Under the pieces are notes generated by a model, which saw only the letters and a program-made list of their open reading frames with translations, ran no database searches and was not told the origin of the DNA. Position numbers and translations under genes: made by a program. From NCBI RefSeq assembly GCF_000422905.1, contig NZ_AUGY01000026.1:23787-87786 (forward strand): a stretch of DNA of 64,000 bases. The letters are read 5' to 3'. This document shows positions 55,151 to 63,670 of the stretch, piece by piece. Position 1 is the first letter of the stretch; each line of letters opens with the position of its first letter. The stretch is from Paenibacillus alginolyticus DSM 5050 = NBRC 15375. GTDB taxonomy: Bacteria > Bacillota > Bacilli > Paenibacillales > NBRC-103111.

Positions 55151-55189
55151 GGATGTGTTGGTTTGGATGTGTGTTGGTTTGGATGTGTT
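55146..55189 (+). repeat. short tandem repeat, three units
   Basis: GGTTTGGATGTGTT occurs three times in a row (14, 16 and 14 bases; the middle unit has an extra GT) between the two converging kinase loci. Confidence 0.8.
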
Positions 55190-55256
55190 CCCCATAGAAA
55201 AGCATTTGAAAACCCCTGAGTTAAACCAATGGATTCACATGACGGACTGCTTTATT

Positions 55257-56390
55257 TTAAAAACCTTGAGAAATCGGCAGATACACACGAAAAGTTGTGC
55301 CCTCACCGAGCTTGCTTTCCACTTCCATGAGGCCATCGTGCCTCTCGATGATTTTCTGCACGGTGGCAAGTCCTAGACCGGTACCTTCGTAGGCTTTGGC
55401 ATTGTCCAGCCGTTTGAAGGGAGTGAAAATAGACGGGATGTCCTCTTTTTCCATACCAATGCCATTATCTTGGATGTGAATGACGAAGGTATCCGGTTCA
55501 TTTCCTTCCAATAAGGAAATCTGAATAATCGGCGATTGTTCCTTCCTACGATACTTTAGTCCGTTTGCGATAAGATTTTGAAACAGCTGGTACATTTGCG
55601 TAGCATCCGCTTGAATAATTGGAAGCCTGTCTTGCATGAGGATTTGTCCTTCATTTTGTTCGATTGTGCTGCTTAGATCCGAAATCACGTTCGTCACGAC
55701 GTCATTCAAATCTACATTTCCAAAAGCAGCCGATTTCGCATTTAACTGGGCATACGAGAGCAAATCCGTGATCAAGTGGTTCATCCGCTCAGCGGTCGCT
55801 GAAATTTGATTCATGTATTCTTTGCCTTTTGGTGACATATCCGCACTATGTCTAGCTATAAGCAGCTCGCTCAACCCTGTAATCACATTCAGCGGATTTT
55901 TCAAATCATGCGAAACGACCTGCGCGAACTCCCTTAGGCTCTCGTTACTGCGCTCAAGCTCCGATTGAATGGCCTCCAGCTCTTTATTTCTTCGATTGAG
56001 CTCTAGAAATATTTTCACTTTACTGAGCAGAATATCGGCATTGACTGGCTTGAACAAGTAATCCACAGCGCCGCTCTCATATCCTTTGAATACACTCTGA
56101 TCCTCTTTATTACTGGCCGTCACAAAAATGATGGGAATATGCTTCGTTTCCTCGTTGCTTCGCAGCAGCTCCGCAAGCTCAAAGCCATCCATTTCCGGCA
56201 TATTTACATCAAGTAAAATAAGCGCAAAGTCATGGCGCAGAGTATAAGATAAGGCTTCATTGCCTGATTGGACGACATATACCTCGCAATGGAGCACTTG
56301 CAGAATTTTCTGCATAGCGAATAAATTTTCTTTTCGATCATCAACGACTAAAATTTTCGGCGCCTGATGCCTATTTTTCTGAGTATCCAT
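55257..56390 (-). CDS. receiver-histidine kinase (REC-HisKA-HATPase)
   Basis: 377 residues, cytoplasmic. A receiver comes first (ILVVDDRKENLFAM; phospho-acceptor in ALILLDVNMPEMDG near 60; Lys in DYLFKPV), then a coiled-coil linker, HisKA (FAQVVSHDLKNPLNVITG, His near 160) and HATPase (LIANGLKYR N box; DNGIGMEKED; GTGLGLATVQ). Such proteins take phosphate from a partner kinase and act as a second stage. AGGAGG before the ATG at 56390 sets the start. It is the last gene of the operon with the giant kinase, cheR and cheB, and overlaps the end of cheB slightly upstream. Confidence 0.92.
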   Translation of the reverse strand: MDTQKNRHQAPKILVVDDRKENLFAMQKILQVLHCEVYVVQSGNEALSYTLRHDFALILLDVNMPEMDGFELAELLRSNEETKHIPIIFVTASNKEDQSVFKGYESGAVDYLFKPVNADILLSKVKIFLELNRRNKELEAIQSELERSNESLREFAQVVSHDLKNPLNVITGLSELLIARHSADMSPKGKEYMNQISATAERMNHLITDLLSYAQLNAKSAAFGNVDLNDVVTNVISDLSSTIEQNEGQILMQDRLPIIQADATQMYQLFQNLIANGLKYRRKEQSPIIQISLLEGNEPDTFVIHIQDNGIGMEKEDIPSIFTPFKRLDNAKAYEGTGLGLATVQKIIERHDGLMEVESKLGEGTTFRVYLPISQGF

Positions 56391-56400
56391 ATAGGCCCTC

Positions 56401-56994
56401 CTAATCCTTAAAATGATGGATTTGTTCGAGATCATGCAATTGTCTCAGATACTTTCCTATGTCTTCTAAGGACAAAATATAATCAACCTTTACTGTATCT
56501 ACAGCTGCTTGTGGCATGACAGGGAATTCTGCTGTTTCAGGGTCCTGCACAATCGTTATGCCTCCACTCTCCTTGATCGTCAGGAGTCCGGCACTGCCAT
56601 CTCGGTTGGCTCCTGTTAAGACAACGCCTACACAACCCTCTTGGAAGGCAAACGCTGCGCTATCAAACAAAACGTCAATCGAAGGACGCGAATAATTGAC
56701 TTTAGGATCAATGGATAGGCTTAACGAGCGGTCATCTTCAATTAGCAAATGATAACCTGGTGGTGCGAGATAAACGTGATTCGGCTGAATAGCCTCTTTA
56801 TCTACCGCTTCTTTGACGTGGATAGCCACTTGTGTATTTAAATATTCAGCTAAATAGCTGTCGCTGCTCTCCAAGATATGCTGTACGATGATAATCGGTA
56901 ATTTGTAGTCAGAAGGGAGATAGGATAATAGACGCGAAAGTGCCTTAAGCCCGCCTGCCGATACCCCCATAACAACAACTTCCAATGGGCGCAT
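56401..56994 (-). CDS. CheB-type methylesterase, without receiver domain
   Basis: 197-residue stand-alone CheB catalytic domain that removes methyl groups from glutamates of receptors. Catalytic residues are Ser12 (VMGVSAGGLKAL), His39 (IIVQHI) and Asp in VLTGANRDGSAGL near 145, and the family region PNHVYLAPPGYHLLI is present. Classical CheB begins with a receiver, which is absent here. GGAGG precedes the ATG by about 13 bases. It lies between cheR and the receiver-kinase in the sensory operon; no chemoreceptor is encoded in this operon. Confidence 0.92.
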   Translation of the reverse strand: MRPLEVVVMGVSAGGLKALSRLLSYLPSDYKLPIIIVQHILESSDSYLAEYLNTQVAIHVKEAVDKEAIQPNHVYLAPPGYHLLIEDDRSLSLSIDPKVNYSRPSIDVLFDSAAFAFQEGCVGVVLTGANRDGSAGLLTIKESGGITIVQDPETAEFPVMPQAAVDTVKVDYILSLEDIGKYLRQLHDLEQIHHFKD

Positions 56995-57021
56995 GGACTC
57001 TAGTCCCCCTCCATAACTTAC

Positions 57022-57852
57022 TTACACGGGCAGCTGCTTCCTAAAAATTCTCCACTTCGAGGAGAGTGCTTCATACTGAGACTGAATCACTGAAAATTCG
57101 ATAGATTCCTTACTGCCGAGACATAAGAAGCCGCGTGGAACGAGACTTTGGTTGAAAAGCTGATAGACTTGATTTTGCAATTGCTTATCAAAGTAAATGA
57201 GCACATTCCGGCAAATGATGAGATGCATTTCACCAAAGGCGTTATCCGTTGCCAAATTATGCTGCGAGAACACGATGTTTCTTTTCAAAGCTTCCTTCAT
57301 TTTGCCCATCTGATATTTGGCATGGTAGTAATCCGAGAAGGAGGATTTACCTCCGCTTTTTTGATAATTTTTAGTGAAATTCCGGATACTTTCGATCGGG
57401 TAAATCCCTTCTTCCGCCGTAGTTAGTGATTCTTGATTCATATCCGTCGCGTATATCTGAACACGATCATAGAAGCCTTCTTCTTCTAGTAAAATAGCCA
57501 TCGAGTAAACTTCTTCCCCAGTTGCGCATCCGGCATGCCATATTTTCACAAACGGATACGTCTTAAGCAAGGGAATCACGAGACTGCGCAGCTCCACAAA
57601 GAACTCAGGATCCCGAAACATTTCAGTGACAGTTACCGATATATCCAGCAATAATTGATTGGCAAACACTTTATCATAGAGCACCAAAGGAATCATGTCA
57701 GACAGTCGCTCAAGACTTGATTTCTGCCTGACATAGTGCAATCTTCTCATTAAAGATGAGCGGGCATAATTACGGAAATCATATCCATGCCGCTGATAAA
57801 TAGCTTCCAATACAAGATCGACTTCAATCTTTTCGGCGAGTTTTTCAGGCAT
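57022..57852 (-). CDS. CheR-type methyltransferase
   Basis: 276-residue SAM-dependent methyltransferase that adds methyl groups to glutamates. The N-terminal helical CheR domain (YQRHGYDFRNYARSSLMRRL) precedes the catalytic domain with SAM motif I WHAGCATGEEVYSMAILLEE (about 118-137), the LRNIV-like KRNIVFSQHNL, and motif LIICRNVLIYFD. Full length for the family. It begins three bases after the giant kinase stop, with no clear binding site of its own, so translation is probably coupled. Its substrate may be the coiled-coil region of that kinase or an outside receptor. Confidence 0.93.
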   Translation of the reverse strand: MPEKLAEKIEVDLVLEAIYQRHGYDFRNYARSSLMRRLHYVRQKSSLERLSDMIPLVLYDKVFANQLLLDISVTVTEMFRDPEFFVELRSLVIPLLKTYPFVKIWHAGCATGEEVYSMAILLEEEGFYDRVQIYATDMNQESLTTAEEGIYPIESIRNFTKNYQKSGGKSSFSDYYHAKYQMGKMKEALKRNIVFSQHNLATDNAFGEMHLIICRNVLIYFDKQLQNQVYQLFNQSLVPRGFLCLGSKESIEFSVIQSQYEALSSKWRIFRKQLPV

Positions 57853-57855
57853 TTA

Positions 57856-60800
57856 TTATCGTAAGAGCCAAACCCTGATTAATGATAATAATTTATCCGT
57901 ATCTACCGGTTTCGTCATATAATCATTGGCTCCCCTCTCTATACATTTTTCACGGTCACCCGTCATGGCCTTTGCGGTTAAAGCGATAATCGGGAGGGAC
58001 TGGAACTTCGGCATGGTACGGATATGACCTATGGCTTCATAACCGTCCATCACCGGCATCATAATGTCCATAATGACGAGCTCGATCCCGGATTCAATTT
58101 CCAGTTTATCCAAAGCCAGCTTCCCATTATCCGCCATCACGACATCCAAGCCGTGTTTTCTTAATATTTTGGATAGGGCAAACGTGTTGCGGAGGTCATC
58201 ATCCACCAGCAAAACTTTGCGTCCCTTCAAGGTTTCATCCGAATCACGCACCATCCGAATCATTTCTTTATGCGCTTGCGGAAGAGATTTATGAACGCTG
58301 TGAAGGAATAGAGAAACCTCATCCAGCAAGCGATCCGGTGAATTCGCGCCTTTAATCACAATGCTGTCCGTAAACTGGTTTAGTTCCTTATATTCTTCCT
58401 GTGTGAGCTCTTTTCCAGTATTAATAATGATCGGCGGTATGGAGCCCTCTGAATCCACAACTAACTGCTGCAGCAGTTCAAAGCCAGTCATATCCGGCAA
58501 TGTCAAATCCAGAATTACACAATCAAAAGGCTGTGATCTCAAAAGCTGCAGAGCTTCTATACCCTTAGAAACACTATGAATATCAACCTTCTTGTGCTTG
58601 AGCAGTTCATGAATAGCCTTTTGGTTATTCAAATCATCCTCCACCACTAAGACCTGTTGGATGCGCTCTTGCAGCTTATGTTCAATTTTGTTAAAAACAA
58701 CATCAATGTCTTCCGCTTGAATCGGTTTGGACAAATAGCCGATGGCCCCTCGTTTCAAGGAGTCCGAGCTCTTATCTCGACCTGAAATAATGTGCACAGG
58801 AATGTGACGTGTTTCGTTGTGATACTTCAAATGATCAAGGACCTTCAGGCCGTCCATATCTGGAAGCCCCAAATCCAATAGAATCGCGCTTGGAATATAC
58901 TGCTTGGCTAATTGAAGGGCACTGAAGCCATCTCCCGCTGCAAGGCACTTGAACCCCTTTTTGTAAGCCATGTCCATAAGAATTTTGGCAAATGACGGAT
59001 CATCTTCCACGATCAAAATAACCTTGTCTTGCACACTATTCTTAAGGTGTTCCCGATCATCAGGTAAGAACGTTTTCGCCTGCTGAGCCGTTAAAAGATG
59101 ATCCTCAATCGTGCTTGCAACCAACAATTCACTTGAAATCTGTAGAGAATCGACTGCAGCAACCTCATCTTTAGAAGACACTACCTTTGGCTCTGTCATT
59201 TCGGCATTAGCGGTTCCATCTAGCGGGAGATAAAGGGTAAAACTGCTGCCTTTCCCCTCGGAACTTTGCATATGAATTTCGCCGCCCAATAGCTTAGCCA
59301 ACTCTCTAGAAATGGTTAAACCCAAGCCCGTTCCTCCATATTTGCGACTCGTCGTGCCATCCGCCTGCTGAAAGGCTTCGAATATGGCTTGCTGTTTACT
59401 TGGAGGAATTCCTATCCCCGTATCAGTTACCGTTAACGCAAGAGCCCCATTTTCTTCCAGATGGTTATTTTGGAAAGCCGTTCTTTTTCCAGCCCTTGCG
59501 ATCTCAACCGTCACATGACCAGAAGCTGTAAACTTAAAGGCATTGGATAAAAGGTTTTTCAGGATTTGTTCTGTACGCTGACCATCTGTCGTTATGAATT
59601 CCAGGGTTAGATCGTCAAGTTTTAAAATAAACGAAAGGCCCTTTTCTTTGGCAACTGGGTTAAATTGGTAACGGAGTGACTGGAGTAAATCGTCCAGCCT
59701 CACTTCTTCCATTTGGATGTCCAATTTGCCCGCTTCCACTTTGGATAAATCCAAAATATCGTTAATTAACGTCAATAAATCCAAGCCGCCGCTATGAATA
59801 ATCTTAGCTGACTCGATTTGATCTTCCGTTAAATTGCCATCTTCATTCGAGGATAATGATTTAGATAGAATCAGCAAGCTGTTAAGCGGAGTCCGGAGTT
59901 CGTGTGACATATTGGCCAAAAACTCTGATTTGTACTGACTCGCTTGCTCCAACTCTTTCGCTTTTTCTTCTAAGTCCTGCTTCGATAATTGAATAAAAGC
60001 ATTTTGCTTCTCGATGTCGGCTTTTTGTACTTCCAAATAGTTGGTTTTTTCTTCAAGCTCCTCATTAATGGCCTGAAGCTCCTCACTTTGGATTCGCATC
60101 TTTTCTTCGGATTGCTTCAGCATCAGCGTCTGCTCTTCCAGTTCTTCATTAGCTGTGCGTAATTCTTCCTGCTGCGTTTGAAGTTCTTCCGTTAACAGCT
60201 GTGATTCACGCAGTAACGCTTCCGTTATCTGACGGCTGATAGCGGCTTGAATGACAACGCCTAGTGTATCGGATAATTGCTCCAGTAAATCGTGCTCAAT
60301 CTCTGTAAATGGTTTGAAAGCGGCAAGCTCTATAACAGCCAACACTTCCTCCTCGAAGAGGATCGGAAGAACGAAGATTTGGAACGGTTTCGATTCCCCG
60401 AGACCTGATTGTATATGTATATAATCGCTTGGCACATTCGATAACAAGATAGGCTTTTTCTCAAGAATACATTGACCCACTAGACCTTCACCAGGTCGAA
60501 CCCGATTCGTTACGTTCTTTCGTTCTTTAAAAGCATAGCTGCCAAGCAGGACAAACTCACTGGATTGATTTTCATTTGATTGCATCTCTTTCAAATAGAT
60601 AATGCCTTGGCCTGCTCCGACAAGAGTCGATATTTCAGATATAAGCATGCCCACTAGCTGCTGTACACTTGCAACGCCTTGTGCAAGCCCCGTCAAACGA
60701 GCTAACTGCGTTTTTAACCAGAATTGCCGCTCATTTTCGGCGGTTGTTTCTTTTAATGAAGTCAGCATACGAATTAATGCCACACTTAGCTGGTCTTCAT

Positions 60801-62007
60801 CTGAACGAGGAACAATCGTCTGCTCATATTCACCTAATGAGATGCGATCCGCCTGAGTAATGACCTCTTTAAAGCTCGCAACCATGTGATTGAAGGCTCC
60901 CATCAGCTCGCCAAATTCATCCTTCGATTGAATCTCCAGATGAATATCTGTGACGCCAGTCAGAATGAGTTCCGTCGATCTCTTAAGCAGCCGGATTTGA
61001 GATAAAAGCATTCTGGAAATCAAAACGATGACCAAGAAGGAGAGGATGAGAATAATGACGTTAAATATGACTACACCAATCAACGATTGCGTGGTACTCT
61101 TTTTGATTGTTTCCATACTTTGAGTTAATTCATTTGAAAGTCCATCCTCAACCTCTTTAAGAATATCTAATTCTTGTGTCGCTACGTTGTACCATTGCTG
61201 TGAATCCACCCCAAGATTTTTCCCAGGTTCTGCTTTTTGGACTAGTTGAACAAGACGATCGACCTCATTAACAACTTGTCCTTTCACCATTTTTTGATAG
61301 AGTTGTTGTGCATCTTCTGTTGCTAATAATTTGAATTCCTTATAGTAAAGCAATTGTTCGTTCTCTAACACACCGATCTGTTCAATATCATTTAAATCCG
61401 CACGATTCGCAGAGAATACATGAAATAATACTGCGCGCTCTCTGCTCGTTGCAAACTTACTTTTGGAAAACAAAATATAGGAATTAAGCATGTTTGAAAT
61501 TTGTTTATTTGAGCTAATTTCGTTCGTGCTTTGCATCATATCAAAGAGACTGTTTGTCGTATCCAAATAGAAGGAAAGTATTTCGCTCTCATTGGCTTTC
61601 CCCTGATCCAGTTGTGTTCTAAGAATCACAATTTGGTCTAGCTTGCTTACCACATTATTTGCACTTTTCTTAAACTTATCTCCCAAAACGGATGTGTTCA
61701 GTGACTTTAATTGCTCCCGAAATGCATTTGTTTTCTCTTCGGTTAGCTTACGTTGATCAACGAGTTGACGTGTAACTGTTTTATCTTCAAAGTAACCTGA
61801 TAATAAGCTGCGCTCTTTCTGAAACTCATGAATCAGATCATTGATGTAGATTTCCGTTGTAACCAGTGTTTGCAGCTTGTTCAATTCAGACAGATCTTTC
61901 ACTTTTCCATAAATGGCATTGGAAGAGAAATATAACAACCCCAACATAGGTAGTGCAATCATAATAATCAGCTTGTAATTTATTTTAGCGTTCCGAATCC
62001 ATTGCAT
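57856..62007 (-). CDS. giant membrane hybrid histidine kinase (NIT-HAMP-GAF-HisKA-HATPase-3xREC)
   Basis: 1383 residues. Transmembrane helices at about 12-30 and 308-332 enclose a helical sensor like the NIT domain (EFQKERSLLSGYF, ATSRERAVLFHVF). Then come HAMP (335-385), GAF (about 440-590), a long Glu/Gln-rich coiled coil (595-690), HisKA (FLANMSHELRTPLNSLLI), HATPase (GTGLGLTISRELA) and three receivers: first with LLDLGLPDMDG, second with VILDLTLPDMTG but an unusual VIKGAN at the Lys site, third with VIMDIMMPVMDG and DYMTKPV. It is the first gene of an operon with cheR, cheB and a receiver-kinase. Signal unknown; nitrate/nitrite is a guess from the NIT fold. Confidence 0.94.
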   Translation of the reverse strand: MQWIRNAKINYKLIIMIALPMLGLLYFSSNAIYGKVKDLSELNKLQTLVTTEIYINDLIHEFQKERSLLSGYFEDKTVTRQLVDQRKLTEEKTNAFREQLKSLNTSVLGDKFKKSANNVVSKLDQIVILRTQLDQGKANESEILSFYLDTTNSLFDMMQSTNEISSNKQISNMLNSYILFSKSKFATSRERAVLFHVFSANRADLNDIEQIGVLENEQLLYYKEFKLLATEDAQQLYQKMVKGQVVNEVDRLVQLVQKAEPGKNLGVDSQQWYNVATQELDILKEVEDGLSNELTQSMETIKKSTTQSLIGVVIFNVIILILSFLVIVLISRMLLSQIRLLKRSTELILTGVTDIHLEIQSKDEFGELMGAFNHMVASFKEVITQADRISLGEYEQTIVPRSDEDQLSVALIRMLTSLKETTAENERQFWLKTQLARLTGLAQGVASVQQLVGMLISEISTLVGAGQGIIYLKEMQSNENQSSEFVLLGSYAFKERKNVTNRVRPGEGLVGQCILEKKPILLSNVPSDYIHIQSGLGESKPFQIFVLPILFEEEVLAVIELAAFKPFTEIEHDLLEQLSDTLGVVIQAAISRQITEALLRESQLLTEELQTQQEELRTANEELEEQTLMLKQSEEKMRIQSEELQAINEELEEKTNYLEVQKADIEKQNAFIQLSKQDLEEKAKELEQASQYKSEFLANMSHELRTPLNSLLILSKSLSSNEDGNLTEDQIESAKIIHSGGLDLLTLINDILDLSKVEAGKLDIQMEEVRLDDLLQSLRYQFNPVAKEKGLSFILKLDDLTLEFITTDGQRTEQILKNLLSNAFKFTASGHVTVEIARAGKRTAFQNNHLEENGALALTVTDTGIGIPPSKQQAIFEAFQQADGTTSRKYGGTGLGLTISRELAKLLGGEIHMQSSEGKGSSFTLYLPLDGTANAEMTEPKVVSSKDEVAAVDSLQISSELLVASTIEDHLLTAQQAKTFLPDDREHLKNSVQDKVILIVEDDPSFAKILMDMAYKKGFKCLAAGDGFSALQLAKQYIPSAILLDLGLPDMDGLKVLDHLKYHNETRHIPVHIISGRDKSSDSLKRGAIGYLSKPIQAEDIDVVFNKIEHKLQERIQQVLVVEDDLNNQKAIHELLKHKKVDIHSVSKGIEALQLLRSQPFDCVILDLTLPDMTGFELLQQLVVDSEGSIPPIIINTGKELTQEEYKELNQFTDSIVIKGANSPDRLLDEVSLFLHSVHKSLPQAHKEMIRMVRDSDETLKGRKVLLVDDDLRNTFALSKILRKHGLDVVMADNGKLALDKLEIESGIELVIMDIMMPVMDGYEAIGHIRTMPKFQSLPIIALTAKAMTGDREKCIERGANDYMTKPVDTDKLLSLIRVWLLR

Positions 62008-62132
62008 GTGGCAAGCCCTCTCTTTGGTTGAGACTATGTATCACGTTTAGGTGTATATATTCTACAAATTACGACAAACTCCCTTTTTTTTGGGCGCGGA
62101 TGAGACAATAATGTGCTTGCAAACGCACATAC

Positions 62133-62165
62133 AAAAAGGACAGAACGATTGGATCGTCTGTCCTT
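62133..62165 (-). terminator. terminator of the 97-residue hypothetical gene
   Basis: AGGACAGACGAT pairs with ATCGTTCTGTCCT on the minus strand, loop CCA, followed by TTTTT. Confidence 0.88.
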
Positions 62166-62191
62166 AGCAGCTTCAACTATTACCGATAAAA

Positions 62192-62485
62192 CTAGTGGTT
62201 TGGAATAAATTCACTATGAATTTCGATCAGTTTTTGGACGAATATCTCAAAATCATTTTTACTAGATGAAAATTTGAAATCGGTTACACCAGTGTTGAAA
62301 TCAATAACCGTTAAAGCCACACGATTGAGTGGATATTCAGGAATAGGCTCAGAGGCAAGAGAAATATTTTTGAACGGGTAAATGGATGTTTCACCGTAGA
62401 AACGAAGCACAGTTAAATGATCATCTCTTAACTCCAACGATATTTGTTGATCTGCATCAGTGAAACTCTTCAGTGTACTCATCAT
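62192..62485 (-). CDS. hypothetical protein
   Basis: 97 residues, unrecognised. It appears to be a small alpha/beta protein (ISLELRDDHLTVLRFYG, RVALTVIDFNTGVTDFKF) with a helical, acidic end (FVQKLIEIHSEF). Possible membership in the large set of PH-like or YolD-like small proteins cannot be decided by eye. GGAGG lies eight bases before the ATG at 62485. Single gene with its own terminator. Confidence 0.65.
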   Translation of the reverse strand: MMSTLKSFTDADQQISLELRDDHLTVLRFYGETSIYPFKNISLASEPIPEYPLNRVALTVIDFNTGVTDFKFSSSKNDFEIFVQKLIEIHSEFIPNH

Positions 62486-62571
62486 TTATCAAACCTCCTC
62501 TTGTCCTCTATTTTACTATCAAATGAGAAGATAAAGAAGCCCAAAACGAAAAATTTTCCTGATTCTTTCCT

Positions 62572-62597
62572 GTTTCAAAGGACTATTTATCGGGTAA
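62572..62597 (+). promoter_or_regulatory. sigma-B promoter of ctc
   Basis: GTTTCA, 14 bases, GGGTAA: close to the general-stress consensus GTTTAA-N12-15-GGGTAT. ctc is the classic sigma-B gene of B. subtilis. Confidence 0.7.
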
Positions 62598-62649
62598 ATA
62601 CGCAATAGAGCTTAGAGCCGCTCTTACAAATGCTACGGAGGTGCAACAC

Positions 62650-63246
62650 ATGACTACAACGATTTTACTATCCGAAAGATCAGGTCCTGTAAAGAAACTA
62701 CGAGCTGAGGGGCATATTCCTGCTGTCGTGTATAGCTCGCGTATGGATTCCGAACAAGTCACTGTCCCGGAAAAAGAAATCCGCGCATCACTGAAACGCA
62801 ATCCGCGTGCCATCCTGAATGTTACTCTGCCGTCCAAAGCCAAACAACCGGTCATCGTCCATCAAGTCCAGAAGGATTGCCTGACGGGTCAATTGCTGCA
62901 TATTGATTTTCTTCAAATTAATATGAAAGAACAGCTTGATACATCAATTCCCGTCCATTTCACGGGGGAAGCTAAGGGTACCAAGGAAGGCGGTATTCTT
63001 CAAATAGAAACACATGAGGTCATGATCCGCTGTATGCCGAAAAAGCTGCCCGAATATCTCGCCATTGATATTAGTAAGCTAAGTATCGGCGAACATATCA
63101 CCGTTGCTGATCTTGAAGTTCCCAAGCATATTGAAGTGTTAAGTGATCCAGAAACCATTCTTGTCACCATACTTGGCATGCAGAAGCTTGACGCGGTGGT
63201 TGAACCAGCTGCTGGACAGGCGGAGGAAGCTGTCGAGTCAGTCTAA
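62650..63246 (+). CDS. ctc: ribosomal protein L25 / general stress protein Ctc
   Basis: 198-residue two-domain L25 that binds 5S rRNA in the large subunit. The N-terminal RNA-binding beta-barrel (LRAEGHIPAVVYSS ... IVHQVQKDCLTGQLLHIDF) is followed by the TL5/Ctc C-terminal domain (IPVHFTGEAKGTKEGGILQI, LPEYLAIDISKLSIGEHITV). GGAGGTG lies before the ATG at 62650; a GTG at 62641 overlaps that site. The sigma-B promoter upstream supports a role under stress. A terminator follows. Confidence 0.93.
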   Translation: MTTTILLSERSGPVKKLRAEGHIPAVVYSSRMDSEQVTVPEKEIRASLKRNPRAILNVTLPSKAKQPVIVHQVQKDCLTGQLLHIDFLQINMKEQLDTSIPVHFTGEAKGTKEGGILQIETHEVMIRCMPKKLPEYLAIDISKLSIGEHITVADLEVPKHIEVLSDPETILVTILGMQKLDAVVEPAAGQAEEAVESV

Positions 63247-63283
63247 AGCTTACTAATGAATTCTATGCTGAATCAGGAAAAAT

Positions 63284-63326
63284 AAAACCGGCTCTTCGCG
63301 CAGTTAATGCGGTTGAGTCGGTTTTT
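63284..63326 (+). terminator. terminator of ctc
   Basis: AAAACCGGCTC pairs with GAGTCGGTTTTT around a 20-base loop; it overlaps the end of the kinase fragment on the other strand. Confidence 0.75.
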
Positions 63327-63670
63327 CGTTTTTAGGCAATTCGATTTCCACCGTAGTACCCTCATTAATTTTGCTTTGAATTAATAATTTGCCTCCATGT
63401 CCTTCGATAATCCGTTTACAAACCATAAGCCCTAGACCCGTTCCATTCACTTTTGTCGTATAAAACGGCTCACCCAACTGGGATAACCTCTCTCCAGAAA
63501 TGCCAATCCCCTGATCTTCAATTCGTATCAGCACACCTTGATTCGTGGCATTTCGGATAGCGATTTGAATGATTCCCCCATTAGGCATTGACTCGATGCC
63601 ATTTTTTAAAATATTAATTAAAACCTGTTTGATTTGATCTGGGTTGCAATAAATGGCTGGTATTGTGTTT
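63304..63670 (-). pseudogene. sensor histidine kinase, C-terminal fragment cut by an insertion sequence
   Basis: About 120 residues of the HATPase domain remain: N box with YCNPDQIKQVLINILKNGIE, G1 EDQGIGISGE, G2 GTGLGLMVCKRII and the end GTTVEIELP. This pattern (CNPDQIKQV) is typical of sporulation-type kinases such as KinA-KinE or related NtrB-like kinases. Upstream of residue CNP the coding sequence is lost at about 63661-63671, where the end of an IS21-family element begins. The rest of the gene, if it survives, lies beyond the window on the far side of the element. Confidence 0.8.
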
